Both the position numbers and the translations under genes were made by a program. Of a stretch of 64,000 nt of DNA, positions 39,134-48,844 are shown piece by piece. How positions within the stretch are numbered: position 1 is the first letter of the stretch; every line of letters starts with the position of its first letter. Origin of the DNA: Fusibacter sp. A1 (GTDB taxonomy: Bacteria > Bacillota > Clostridia > Peptostreptococcales > Acidaminobacteraceae); the NCBI RefSeq assembly GCF_004125825.1, contig NZ_QQWI01000004.1, positions 1-64,000 of the forward strand. The letters run 5' to 3'. Under the pieces are notes generated by a model, which saw nothing but the letters and a program-made list of their open reading frames with translations, was not told the DNA's origin and made no database searches.

Positions 39134-39614
39134 GTCTTCTAAAGTGACGCACGACTTTTATCAGTTCTTTGTCAAAAATGATGGATATGATCGGTGTCTT
39201 ATCAAAGGAAACCGGATTGAGCACCTTCACAATCTGAGCCTCGCACACCACTTCTCCATCCCTGCTTAGCGCGTCTACGAGCTCACCCTCTTCAGGAAGC
39301 GGTAAAAACTCATATGGTAGTTTCATCAGCGCCTTTGTCGGGGAATAGTTGTAGTCCACGATCGTAATCGCAAGCCCGGGACACTTTGCAATGCATAGGC
39401 CGCAACCCGAGCATTTTTCCTCCAGAAGGACTGGAAGATCGTTGATATCCTCAAATTCCGTGATCGCTCCAAGTCTACACGCTGTAAAGCAAGGATTGCA
39501 GGGAATATGCTGATAGCATTCAAAAATCGCTATAGGTCCCTTTTGCAGCCTAGCTACACTTGGGAACACGCCCTCAATATCTTCTGGTGTCGGCACACCT
39601 GTTTGTAGCAACAT
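39126..39614 (-). CDS. 4Fe-4S ferredoxin-type electron transfer subunit
   Basis: 162 residues with two Cys-rich blocks, CNPCFTACR and CSGCGLCIAKCP, each a 4Fe-4S type site; the CYQHIPC run precedes the first. It probably carries electrons between the flavin subunits and an acceptor. Start ATG behind AGGAGG. Confidence 0.88.
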   Translation of the reverse strand: MLLQTGVPTPEDIEGVFPSVARLQKGPIAIFECYQHIPCNPCFTACRLGAITEFEDINDLPVLLEEKCSGCGLCIAKCPGLAITIVDYNYSPTKALMKLPYEFLPLPEEGELVDALSRDGEVVCEAQIVKVLNPVSFDKTPIISIIFDKELIKVVRHFRRRA

Positions 39615-39623
39615 GGGAACCTC

Positions 39624-40700
39624 CTAAAGTTTGGCGCGGTCAAGACCCGCTCTTATTTTGTCGCCGACAGGACCGGATCTCAGTTCCATCAGCTGCTTGT
39701 GGTAATCCTCGATCAGCTCGGTCATTTCAGGATCCTCCACACCGAGCCTCTTGTTCACATAAAGTCCTGTCAGGTAGCCTTCGACCATCGCAGAACTAGC
39801 TTCCTCTATGCCTCCGACATCCCCTGCGACAAAAACCCCAGGTATGTTCGTTTCATGGTGTAGGTCGGTGCGCGGTACGTACCCCCCAAGCTCACCGATA
39901 TGGACCATCTCGCAGCCCCTTTGCCACAAGAGTTCAGAGAGCGGTGATAAGCCCACGGAAACACACATGATGTCACATTCCAAATCGATCTCAGTTCCCT
40001 CAACCGGCTGCCAACGTTCATCAAGCGCCCAGATCGTCGCTCCAGTCAATACCTTCTCACCATGGGCCTTTTTTACGGTATAGCGCGTATGGATAGGAAC
40101 CCCCATGCGTCTGACTTTGGCGGCATGAACAGCATATCCTCCGATACTCGGAGCAGCATCCACGATCGCTTTGACGTCGACACCTGCTTGCAAGAGCTGA
40201 TAACTGACGATGAGACCTATATTCCCGGCACCGACCATCACGACCGATTGCCCAGGTTTAATACCCTGCATGTTCATCAGGGTCTGCACGGCTCCAGCTC
40301 CATATACTCCAGGAAGAGTGTTACCAGGAAAAGCCAGCGATTTCTCATAAGCCCCTGTAGCGATGATGACAACCTTTGGTTTGAGTTTGATATATCCGTC
40401 CTTATTGGACGCTGTCACAACACCATCGTCGTACATGGCCGTCACTGTGGTCTTTTTAAAAATTCTTATGTTCGAGATGGTATCCAGCTTGTCGAACATC
40501 TCTTTTGCTATATCGAAGCCTCTGACTGAGGCTCTTTGCTTTTCTGAACCAAAAAACATGTGGGTCTGTTTGATAAGCTGCCCACCCAGATGCGGGTCTC
40601 GCTCCATCAGAATCACATCCTTGCCATATCGGGATGCGGTAATGGCAGCCGCTAATCCTGCAGGACCGCCTCCTACAATCAGAACATCTGTATGGATCAT
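39624..40700 (-). CDS. FAD/NAD(P)-binding oxidoreductase, alpha-type subunit
   Basis: 358 residues of the pyridine nucleotide-disulfide family without redox cysteines. FAD motif VLIVGGGPAGLAAAI at the N-terminus, a second dinucleotide motif VVMVGAGNIGLIVSYQLL near 160, and the FAD ribose motif GVFVAGDVGG. It resembles the alpha chain of hydrogen cyanide synthase and proline dehydrogenase complexes. It overlaps the 2Fe-2S gene by four bases (ATGA). Confidence 0.9.
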   Translation of the reverse strand: MIHTDVLIVGGGPAGLAAAITASRYGKDVILMERDPHLGGQLIKQTHMFFGSEKQRASVRGFDIAKEMFDKLDTISNIRIFKKTTVTAMYDDGVVTASNKDGYIKLKPKVVIIATGAYEKSLAFPGNTLPGVYGAGAVQTLMNMQGIKPGQSVVMVGAGNIGLIVSYQLLQAGVDVKAIVDAAPSIGGYAVHAAKVRRMGVPIHTRYTVKKAHGEKVLTGATIWALDERWQPVEGTEIDLECDIMCVSVGLSPLSELLWQRGCEMVHIGELGGYVPRTDLHHETNIPGVFVAGDVGGIEEASSAMVEGYLTGLYVNKRLGVEDPEMTELIEDYHKQLMELRSGPVGDKIRAGLDRAKL

Positions 40701-41002
40701 AGCAAATCCCCCTTACCCTTTTGAATACGCACGTCATCGCCTGCTTCAATCAGTTCGACACATACCCTCACATTAGGAATGCCGTTTACCGTCATCAGAC
40801 AGGATGAGCAGTTGCCGATTGCGCAGTACAAGCCCCTTGGTGAATGGGTTTTCGCACTATGCGACAAAATCTTGACGTCATTGGCATGGAGTGCTGCCGC
40901 AATGGTTTCACCAAGATACGCCTTCATGGCTTTTCCTTCAAAATAGAACTCAATTTGCGGGCCTCGTTCAAATTTCAATATTGGATGTTCTTCAAGTCTC
41001 AT
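40697..41002 (-). CDS. [2Fe-2S] ferredoxin-like subunit
   Basis: 101 residues, matching the N-terminal ferredoxin domain of sarcosine oxidase alpha. The cluster ligands sit in YCAIGNCSSCL and the following RVC. First gene of the complex, 63 bases downstream of a sigma-54 promoter. ATG behind GGAGG. Confidence 0.88.
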   Translation of the reverse strand: MRLEEHPILKFERGPQIEFYFEGKAMKAYLGETIAAALHANDVKILSHSAKTHSPRGLYCAIGNCSSCLMTVNGIPNVRVCVELIEAGDDVRIQKGKGDLL

Positions 41003-41064
41003 ATTTCCTCCGCTGGTTTGATTTACTCACATTCCTTTAACATTTCCTTCGTTACTTAACATAT

Positions 41065-41080
41065 TGCAAGTATCATGCCA
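41065..41080 (-). promoter_or_regulatory. Sigma-54 (-24/-12) promoter of the dehydrogenase complex
   Basis: Minus strand reads TGGCAT-GATAC-TTGCA, which fits the -24/-12 consensus with the right spacing. It lies 63 bases upstream of the first subunit gene and downstream of the sigma-54 activator gene. Confidence 0.88.
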
Positions 41081-41192
41081 TAAATCCGCATTACCTTATC
41101 CACACCAAACACAGCATTCAAAGCCAATAGTCAGAAAATTAACGAAATTCAAACAACTGCATTTTGATGGGTGCGTCAGAATCTTGCACAAT

Positions 41193-41244
41193 AAAAAACA
41201 CACTGTATATGAAAGGCTTAGTTTTGAACCTTTTTACAGTGTGT
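41193..41244 (-). terminator. Terminator of the sigma-54 activator gene
   Basis: Arms ACACACTGTA / TACAGTGTGT with a long loop (extra AAAGG/CCTTT pairing), followed by six T on the minus strand; 20 bases after the stop codon. Confidence 0.75.
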
Positions 41245-41263
41245 CAATTTCTTAGACACATAG

Positions 41264-42655
41264 TCAGGATCTTGACACTCCGTCTATCCCATCTAGTATC
41301 TGGTACTTATCTAGTTTAAAGTATAACGTACTCCTTGGAATACCAAGTCGTTTTGCGCATTTTGCCCGGTTGCCGTTACACGCAATCAGCGTCCTTTCAA
41401 TCATGCTCTTTTCAAACTGCTCAATCGCTTTGATCAGCCCCACCTTGTCAGAATTACTGGACAACTGCCCTAGTACCTCATCAGGAAGCATTTCGATACC
41501 TACCATCTTGGACTGCTCATTATTGCACATGATGACAAAACGCTCGATCATGTTCTTCAGTTCCCTTACGTTCCCGTCCCATCTGTAATCGATAAGTTTT
41601 TTCAGAACGTGTTCATCGTAATCGATCATGTCGATCGCTCTTTCACTGCAGTACCTTCTGGTGAACTCATAGACAAGCAGTTCTATGTCCTCTTTTCGTT
41701 CACGAAGCGCCGGAAGTTTGATATGTACCGCGTTCAACCGATAGAACAGATCGCTCCTAAACCGCTTCTTGTCAATCTGTTCCCTCAAATTATGATTTGT
41801 CGCCGCGATGATTCTCACATCCGTATCGATAAACTTGACCGAACCGATTCTTTGGACTTTGCCGTCTTCAAGCACCCTGAGCAGTTTGGACTGCATGCTC
41901 ATGGGCATATCGCCGATCTCATCTAAGAACAAGGTGCCGTCATTGGCGATTTCAAACAGCCCGGCTTTGCCACCTCGCATGGCCCCTGTAAAGGCCCCTT
42001 CGATATAGCCGAACAGTTCGGACTCCAAAAGGGTTTTTGGAATCGCGCTGCAATTGATGGGAACGAACAACCCTTTTCTGCCACTTCGTTCATGCAGCGC
42101 TCTGGCAAACAGCTCCTTGCCTGTTCCGCTCTCACCTGTAAGCAGCACGGACAAGGTGGACTTCGCGACCGCTTTGGCCATTTCCACAGCCTCAAGCATA
42201 AGGGGAGACGCCCCTATGATTTCGCTAAAGGAGAACTTGTCCTCGTAGAGGTGCTCGATCTCTTCCTTTAACTTATCCAGGTTATCGGTGACAAGCGACA
42301 GCTTCTCACTTAGTTCCGAAAGCTCGGAGACATCCCTGTCTGCGCTGATCGCACCGATGAGCTTTCCATCCATATAGACAGGCTTTGCAGTGATGACCAT
42401 GCGCTTGCCCTCGGATGGTTGGTGAAAGTGGTTGATATAAGACGTTTCAGAATCGATCACCGAGGGTAAAAGTGCATTAGGAAACACATCTCTCAAGTCA
42501 CTACCGATGATCTTGCTTTTGCTGATTCCATAGATCCTTTCAGCTGAAGCATTCCAAAGAAGAACTTTATACGACTGGTCGATGACGCATATCGCATCAT
42601 AGACACTATCTATCAGGTTGTTGAGTATCAGATTGTTATTGATATATTGTTCCAC
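41264..42655 (-). CDS. Sigma-54-dependent transcriptional activator with PAS domain
   Basis: 463 residues from GTG 42655 (AAGGGG seven bases upstream). PAS sensor near residues 12-120 (AICVIDQSYKVLLWNASAERIYG), AAA+ domain with GESGTGKELFARALH and the sigma-54 contact GAFTGA, then a Fis-type helix-turn-helix (NGNRAKCAKRLGIPRSTLYFKL). The neighbouring operon has a -24/-12 promoter, so it is the likely activator; the PAS ligand is unknown. Confidence 0.94.
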   Translation of the reverse strand: MEQYINNNLILNNLIDSVYDAICVIDQSYKVLLWNASAERIYGISKSKIIGSDLRDVFPNALLPSVIDSETSYINHFHQPSEGKRMVITAKPVYMDGKLIGAISADRDVSELSELSEKLSLVTDNLDKLKEEIEHLYEDKFSFSEIIGASPLMLEAVEMAKAVAKSTLSVLLTGESGTGKELFARALHERSGRKGLFVPINCSAIPKTLLESELFGYIEGAFTGAMRGGKAGLFEIANDGTLFLDEIGDMPMSMQSKLLRVLEDGKVQRIGSVKFIDTDVRIIAATNHNLREQIDKKRFRSDLFYRLNAVHIKLPALRERKEDIELLVYEFTRRYCSERAIDMIDYDEHVLKKLIDYRWDGNVRELKNMIERFVIMCNNEQSKMVGIEMLPDEVLGQLSSNSDKVGLIKAIEQFEKSMIERTLIACNGNRAKCAKRLGIPRSTLYFKLDKYQILDGIDGVSRS

Positions 42656-42720
42656 AGAGAGTCCCCTTTTCACTTAAGTACTCTTATTGTAACACACTGT
42701 AAAACCCCGTTAAACCTCAC

Positions 42721-42749
42721 TTGATTTCAACATGCGATCGGCGTATGAT
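42721..42749 (+). promoter_or_regulatory. Promoter of the RND efflux genes
   Basis: -35 TTGATT (42721-42726), 17-base spacer, -10 TATGAT (42744-42749), 42 bases upstream of the adaptor start. Confidence 0.78.
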
Positions 42750-42790
42750 TATGTTAATAAACCAGCCGGTCAGTTCTGAAGGAGAAAAAT

Positions 42791-43900
42791 ATGAAACCAT
42801 TGAAATCAGCTATCTTTCTTGCATTTTCACTGCTTATGGCAGCATGTACCCCGCAAGCAGTTACCGAATCGGATATTCCCTATATCACCGTAGTGACAGA
42901 TCTTGTGACCAGTGGAGTCGTCGAGGATTTCTATTCGCTAAACGGAACCGTATCCCATAATCAGGAGAACTTGGTCTTCTCACCTGCCACTTCCGAGGTC
43001 TTGGCTGTCCATGTCAAAAATGGCGACGTGGTGCTAGAGGGTGATATCCTCATCGAATTGGATCAGGAAGCCATCGAGAAGCAGCTGGAACAGACTAAAA
43101 AATCGCTCGACCTTGCTTACGTAAGCTACAACAGCGCCTCTGAACGCTACAAGGACGCGCTTGCAACACTTGAGCGTACCCAACAGCTCTATGATCAGGG
43201 CGCCATTTCAAAACAACAGCTAGAACAGGCACAGCTTGCGGCTTCAAACTCACCCGTCACCTCCGCAAGGCTTCAATATGAGCAGACTAGACTGCAGTAC
43301 GAAAATCTGTCTGAAACGCTCGAGGATTCCTCTATCACAGCGGATGCGCCGGGGACGATAACCAACCTGGGCATCAACTCAGGGGATATGGTTCAGGCTG
43401 GTAGCATACTTTGCAAAATTATCGACGACAGCACCTTTAAACTCGAACTCAAGGTTTCTGAGAACGTTGTGCAGCATCTCGCCCTAGGCGACGAGGCTAC
43501 TATCATCATTCCCGTCATCGACTCGACCTATACAGGATTGATCGTAGAGATTTCGCCTACTCCAGGCCTAAACTCGAAGCTCTACCCGATCAGCATTCAT
43601 TTCGAAGGCGATTCAACGGTCAAATCGGGCATGTACTCCGAAGTGGTCTTCGACCTATCAAGCGGCATCGCGACTACCCGCATTCCTTCGCTTGCCGTCC
43701 TAAAGGATAATAGCGGATATTATGTGTTTAAAGTGACAGGAGAGGCTTCAGTAAGGCAGCCCGTATCCTTAGGCTTCGACAACGGCTACTTTGTCGAAGT
43801 CATCGACGGCCTGATGCCCGGCGACGAAATCGTTGTAAAAGGACAGCAGTTCATTAGGGATGATATTGAGACTAAGTATATCAGGAGGGATGAGGAGTGA
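42791..43900 (+). CDS. RND efflux adaptor lipoprotein (MFP family)
   Basis: 369 residues. Lipoprotein signal with lipobox LMAAC (Cys19), then a lipoyl-like half-motif, a coiled-coil hairpin (about 85-185) and beta-barrel domains. It should link the RND pump to the outer face of the membrane. ATG behind GAAGGAG. The stop overlaps the pump start by four bases. Confidence 0.92.
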   Translation: MKPLKSAIFLAFSLLMAACTPQAVTESDIPYITVVTDLVTSGVVEDFYSLNGTVSHNQENLVFSPATSEVLAVHVKNGDVVLEGDILIELDQEAIEKQLEQTKKSLDLAYVSYNSASERYKDALATLERTQQLYDQGAISKQQLEQAQLAASNSPVTSARLQYEQTRLQYENLSETLEDSSITADAPGTITNLGINSGDMVQAGSILCKIIDDSTFKLELKVSENVVQHLALGDEATIIIPVIDSTYTGLIVEISPTPGLNSKLYPISIHFEGDSTVKSGMYSEVVFDLSSGIATTRIPSLAVLKDNSGYYVFKVTGEASVRQPVSLGFDNGYFVEVIDGLMPGDEIVVKGQQFIRDDIETKYIRRDEE

Positions 43901-46900
43901 ACATATCTACACTTTCAGTAAGACGTCCTGTTACGATTCTCATGGTCACTCTGATCGTCGTCATTCTTGGATTTGTCTCACTCACGAGACTTCCAATCGA
44001 CCTTTACCCTGATTTTGAGATTCCTGTGGCGATCGTTTCGACAAATTATGAAGGCGCCGGACCTCAAGAGGTCGAGAATTTAGTGACGGCAAGAATCGAA
44101 GAAGCGGTAGGAACCGTACAAAATATTGAAACCATCCAGTCCATCTCCTCCGAGGGAAACTCGCTGGTCATCATACAGTTCGCCTTTGGAACCGATATGA
44201 ATTTTGCGGCTCTCGACATCCGGGAAAAAGTGGATTTTGTCGCTCCTTTCTTACCTGATGACGCGACAAATCCCTTGATTTTAAAAATCGATCCGAATGC
44301 CCAGTCTATCGTCGATCTATCGATTTACGCCAACGACCTGGCACTTACCCAGTCTGTCGCACAAGATGAGATAAAGCCACGGCTTGAGCGCCTGGAGGGG
44401 GTAGCCTCTGTAAACCTTTCAGGAGGATATACGCCTGAAATCAAAATTGAACTGAAGTCCGAATATGTGCATGGATACGGTCTGGATATCAATCAGATCG
44501 CTCAAATGCTGCGTATCGAAAACCTAAACCTTCCCGGCGGGACCGTAAAAAAAGGAGAGAGGACCTTAACGGTCCGTACCCTTGGTGAGTTCAGTACGAT
44601 CGACGAGATCGCCAACCTCTACCTGACGCTTTCTAGCGGTGAGAGCATTAAACTCAGAGATGTCGCCGACATCACATTTGGATATAAGGACGTAACAAGT
44701 CTTGTCAAAACCAACGGAAAAGAGGCGATCAATCTCTCCATTCAAAAGGAGTCCGGCGTCAACACGGTACAGGTCGCAGAAAGGATCCTTACAGAAGTTA
44801 GTGAGATTCAAGCTGATTTTCCTCAGTATGAGCTCGATGTCGTCACTGACCAATCCAGATTCATCAAGGCTTCCATCACAAATGTGGTATCAAGCGCAGG
44901 ATACGGCGCGGTTCTTGCCGTTCTTGTCCTCTATCTCTTTTTAAGAAATATCCGCACTACAGTGATCATAGGTATCTCCATACCGGTATCCATCATCGCT
45001 ACCTTTGTACTGCTGTTCTATATGAATATCACACTCAACCTCATGACACTGGGTGGACTGGCACTTGGCATTGGCATGCTGGTGGACAATTCCATTGTGG
45101 TACTTGAAAACATTTACCGGTTCAGGCAGATGGGTCACTCTAAAAAGGATGCTGCGATAAACGGCGCCAAGGAAGTGGCGATGGCGGTAACCGCCTCCAC
45201 ACTAACAACAGTCGCGGTCTTTCTTCCCATCTCCTTTGTGGAAGGAATTACATCAACAATTTTCAGGGAGCTCGCACTCACCGTCGCCTTCTCGCTAGGA
45301 GCTTCACTGATTGTTTCATTGACAGTCATTCCTATGTTGAGTTCTAAAATCCTAAAGGTCGATGCCCAGATGGGTAGTGAACATCACGGAAAAAGCAGGA
45401 TATTCGATTGGTTTTATAACTCCTTCGATAAGGCTTTCAGCGGACTCGAGCACCTTTACAAGAAAATCCTTCGCTGGGCTATCCACCATAAGAAAACCAG
45501 CCTACTCATTGCGTTTTTAACCTTTGTGACAAGCATGGTATCCATCTTCGGCATAGGCCAGGAGTTTTTCCCGGCACTGGACCAGGGCGAGTTCTCAATT
45601 TCCGTCAATCTGGCGCTGGGATCCGACCTTGAAGAGACCAACACCGTAGTCACTACCATCGAGAAGTACCTTAAAGAACAACCCGATATCGAATCGGTCT
45701 ACAGCACGGTAGGGTCCGATGGCAACGCGTTTCTACAAACCAACGCGACAAACACGGCAAGCGTCAGAATCAAACTGATTCCGCTCACAGAGCGCATGAT
45801 GACTACCACCGACCTCGCCGATCAGACACGCAAGTTCTTGCGCACACTTCCAGGAGTCGATGCGAAGGTCAATGTCATTTCGATGGGATTCGGCGGCATG
45901 TCCCAGGCTCCGGTCAATATCAATATAAAGGGCACCAACTTAGAAGTACTCGCCTCTATCGGAGAAGACATCAAGGCTTTAGTCCAGACAGTCGACGGAA
46001 CAAGAGAGGTCGAAGTCAGCACCGGAGAAGGCATCGAGGAGATTCTAGTACATGTGACAAGGAACAAGGCCGCCTATCACGGCCTAAACGCGTCCGGTAT
46101 CGCCAACGCTGTCAAAACAGCTATCGCCGGTCAAACAGCCACCACGCTCAAGCTTGATGGCGATGAGATCGACGTGACGATTGTTGGCGACCCGCTTTAC
46201 AAAGAGAGTATCACAGGATTCGGAAGTCTTCCGATCAATACTCCATACGGCTATACGGTTCCACTTTCAGAGATCGCCATCATCGAAGTCAAGGAAGGCC
46301 CGACTTCAATCAACAGGGACAACCAGTCACGCTTCGTTTCTGTCACATCTCAAATTCTGAATCGAGATCTTGGATCGATCGTGACCGATATCGAGGCCGT
46401 ACTTGAAACGTACGAGCTACCTGACAATTACTATGTGACAATCGGCGGTGAAAACGAAGAGATGATCGATGCTTTCAAAGACCTGTTGCTTGCTCTGATT
46501 CTTGCAATCATCATCGTCTATATGGTTCTTGCATCACAGTTCGAGTCGCTCATCCATCCATTCACCATCATACTCACAGTGCCGCTATCCTTCTCAGGCG
46601 CGCTTTTTGGGCTCTTTATCACAGGACGCACACTAAGTACACCTTCGTTTATCGGTATGATCATGCTTGCAGGTATCGTTGTAAACAACGCCATTGTGTT
46701 GGTGGATTACATCAACACAAGAAGAATGGCTGGCGAATCGAGAGATCAGGCGATAGAAGAAGCCGGACCGATCAGATTGCGTCCGATTCTGATGACGACA
46801 CTTACTACGGTTCTTGGCTTAATGCCGCTTGCCCTTGGAATCGGCGAGGGAGCCGAATCTCAAGCGCCGCTTGCAACCGCTGTAATTTCAGGTCTCCTCT

Positions 46901-47007
46901 TATCGACCTTGCTGACTTTGGTTCTTGTACCTGTCGTATATGCCACTTTCGACGAATGGCGTGTAAAATTCAATGTTCGCTTCAATCATGAAGGTGTGCA
47001 CGACTGA
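43897..47007 (+). CDS. RND-family efflux pump (AcrB/HAE-1 type)
   Basis: 1036 residues: twelve predicted membrane helices, two large porter loops, and the typical start [22 protein letters not shown] and duplicated TMS7/TMS1 topology. The proton-relay Asp region is [18 protein letters not shown], and [15 protein letters not shown] is its second half. Start is GTG inside the adaptor stop. No outer-membrane channel gene is nearby, in keeping with a single-membrane host. Confidence 0.95.
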   Translation: MNISTLSVRRPVTILMVTLIVVILGFVSLTRLPIDLYPDFEIPVAIVSTNYEGAGPQEVENLVTARIEEAVGTVQNIETIQSISSEGNSLVIIQFAFGTDMNFAALDIREKVDFVAPFLPDDATNPLILKIDPNAQSIVDLSIYANDLALTQSVAQDEIKPRLERLEGVASVNLSGGYTPEIKIELKSEYVHGYGLDINQIAQMLRIENLNLPGGTVKKGERTLTVRTLGEFSTIDEIANLYLTLSSGESIKLRDVADITFGYKDVTSLVKTNGKEAINLSIQKESGVNTVQVAERILTEVSEIQADFPQYELDVVTDQSRFIKASITNVVSSAGYGAVLAVLVLYLFLRNIRTTVIIGISIPVSIIATFVLLFYMNITLNLMTLGGLALGIGMLVDNSIVVLENIYRFRQMGHSKKDAAINGAKEVAMAVTASTLTTVAVFLPISFVEGITSTIFRELALTVAFSLGASLIVSLTVIPMLSSKILKVDAQMGSEHHGKSRIFDWFYNSFDKAFSGLEHLYKKILRWAIHHKKTSLLIAFLTFVTSMVSIFGIGQEFFPALDQGEFSISVNLALGSDLEETNTVVTTIEKYLKEQPDIESVYSTVGSDGNAFLQTNATNTASVRIKLIPLTERMMTTTDLADQTRKFLRTLPGVDAKVNVISMGFGGMSQAPVNINIKGTNLEVLASIGEDIKALVQTVDGTREVEVSTGEGIEEILVHVTRNKAAYHGLNASGIANAVKTAIAGQTATTLKLDGDEIDVTIVGDPLYKESITGFGSLPINTPYGYTVPLSEIAIIEVKEGPTSINRDNQSRFVSVTSQILNRDLGSIVTDIEAVLETYELPDNYYVTIGGENEEMIDAFKDLLLALILAIIIVYMVLASQFESLIHPFTIILTVPLSFSGALFGLFITGRTLSTPSFIGMIMLAGIVVNNAIVLVDYINTRRMAGESRDQAIEEAGPIRLRPILMTTLTTVLGLMPLALGIGEGAESQAPLATAVISGLLLSTLLTLVLVPVVYATFDEWRVKFNVRFNHEGVHD

Positions 47008-47034
47008 TAAGCACACTTAATCAATAGAAATAAG

Positions 47035-47068
47035 AAATGCCTCCCTATATCACAGGGAGGCATTTTTT
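47035..47068. terminator. Bidirectional terminator overlapping the kinase stop
   Basis: Stem AAATGCCTCCCT / AGGGAGGCATTT with T-run, between the convergent RND and kinase genes. One arm encodes the last codons of the kinase. Confidence 0.9.
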
Positions 47069-48825
47069 GAATCATTTATAGTTGTAGGTATGACGATTTG
47101 AATCCTGAAACCTTCGGAAGATCTCAAAAGATTCACCTTTCCTTCAAGGGTCTGGACTGCGGCATTATATAAGATGTGCATTCCAAGTCCTGTACTTCCT
47201 TTGTTCTTCTTAGTGGTGAAAAATGGAGTGAATATTTTCTCGCGAACCTCATCGTCGATGCCTTTTCCATTATCCTGATAATCAATCCTGACATGCCGCT
47301 CATCGACATAGGTGGCTGTAAAGGACATCTCACCATCTTGGTTTCCATCAAAGCCATGGATCACAGAATTGGTAATCAGATTGGTCACGATTTGTGAAAT
47401 AGCACCCGGATAGGTATATAGCCGGATTGCCGGGTCGATGTCCAGGGTGAGCATCGTATCGATTTTCTTATATTTCGGTCTGATGCTGTTGATGATTTCT
47501 TCAACATATTCAGACAGATTGATAATTCGGTACTCATCCAGGTACTGGTCCATCGCAACCATCTTGAAACTCGAGACCAGCTCTGAGGATCTTTTCAGGT
47601 TCACGCCCATCAGATGAAGCGCCTCATTGTTTTCCTCGACAAAACCCTTAACTTCCTCAATCAAGAGTTCATGTTTCTTACTGCTCAAGTTTTTTGAGAG
47701 CTTATTGATATTGTCTTCAATAAAGGAATAGAGTGTCACACAGACACCGAGCGGAGTGTTGATCTCATGAGCAAGACTTGCCACAAGATCTCCAAGCGCA
47801 GCCAACTTCTCGGTCAGCACCAGTTGCTCCTGAGTCGCTTCAAGCTCCTCGATGGAATCCTCCAGCTGTTGATTTACAATCGTTAGTTCTGCCTGCTTTT
47901 CTTCGAACTCGGCGACATACTGCTCCAATATTTCATTCGTCTCCTTAAGTTCATTTGTACGCTCCGCAACTTCGACATTCAGGATATGGTCATAAGTCAT
48001 CCATTTGTTGATAAGCCACGTCACCACAAACACCATCAACGCGCCTAGAGATATCAGCCAGTAGATCGCAACTGAAAACTTATTGGGATCGTCTCTTTCC
48101 GCTGATATCCTCCAGAAGTTTCCGTAAACCGGCACATCCCTGGTCATTTCTGCGTTGACAACCTCATCGGTGCTAAATACCAGCTCTTCAACAACACCTG
48201 CCCTGTCGATCAGCTCAATTTTTAGTTTGTAGCGTTCTAACAGCTCGATGGGAATCAGCTGATCGATCAGCTCCTCATAGTCGATGACCAGGCTGATCAT
48301 CCCCCAAAAGCTATCCGGGTTGCCCTCTTCAAGCGCGATGGGAACTCTCACCACTAGACCTCGACCACCTTGAACAAGATTGATAGGTCCGTTGATAGTT
48401 GGAGCCAAGGTCTCCATCGCTTTTAGAATCGATCCCCTTTGAGCATCAACTTCAGTTAAATCCACACCGATAGAAGCCTCATTGCCATTTAGAGGATATT
48501 GATACCTGATGGTAGACCCCTCGATTACCGCAATATTCTTTATAATCGGATCGTCTATCATGATCAGCTGCCCTACAAAAGGATCGAGAATCTCACGTTC
48601 AGTACTTCTGACAAACTTCAAATAAGCACTCAAACCGTCCATCTGCCTTATCCGCTGAACGACTGTGTTGTCGATATAAGACTGTAAAGTTACAAGATCA
48701 TTGGTGATTAACTCGCTGTTGCTCGATTCAGAACGTCTAAGTTCAAAAAAAGCGGCAGTTCCGAACATTCCCATAATCACAAGCACTGCTGCACCTAATA
48801 TTAAAATTCTACGTAATCCGCTCAG
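47050..48825 (-). CDS. Membrane sensor histidine kinase
   Basis: About 591 residues if translation begins at CTG 48825, seven bases after GGGAGGTGG; the first internal GTG (48786) has no ribosome site and cuts into the first membrane helix. Layout: helix 1, extracytoplasmic sensor (about 50-250), helix 2 (YWLISLGALMVFVVTW), coiled coil, HisKA with HEINTPLG, and HATPase (NLITNSVIHGF, DNGKGID, GSTGLGMHI). No response regulator lies nearby. It follows the GGDEF/HD-GYP gene and is probably in its operon. Confidence 0.88.
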   Translation of the reverse strand: MSGLRRILILGAAVLVIMGMFGTAAFFELRRSESSNSELITNDLVTLQSYIDNTVVQRIRQMDGLSAYLKFVRSTEREILDPFVGQLIMIDDPIIKNIAVIEGSTIRYQYPLNGNEASIGVDLTEVDAQRGSILKAMETLAPTINGPINLVQGGRGLVVRVPIALEEGNPDSFWGMISLVIDYEELIDQLIPIELLERYKLKIELIDRAGVVEELVFSTDEVVNAEMTRDVPVYGNFWRISAERDDPNKFSVAIYWLISLGALMVFVVTWLINKWMTYDHILNVEVAERTNELKETNEILEQYVAEFEEKQAELTIVNQQLEDSIEELEATQEQLVLTEKLAALGDLVASLAHEINTPLGVCVTLYSFIEDNINKLSKNLSSKKHELLIEEVKGFVEENNEALHLMGVNLKRSSELVSSFKMVAMDQYLDEYRIINLSEYVEEIINSIRPKYKKIDTMLTLDIDPAIRLYTYPGAISQIVTNLITNSVIHGFDGNQDGEMSFTATYVDERHVRIDYQDNGKGIDDEVREKIFTPFFTTKKNKGSTGLGMHILYNAAVQTLEGKVNLLRSSEGFRIQIVIPTTINDSKNASL

Positions 48826-48844
48826 ACTACCACCTCCCTTACGA

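Noticed and set aside
41090..41192. Enhancer sites for the sigma-54 activator
   Set aside because: No convincing repeated palindrome upstream of the -24/-12 promoter; short TCAGNATCTTG matches may be chance.
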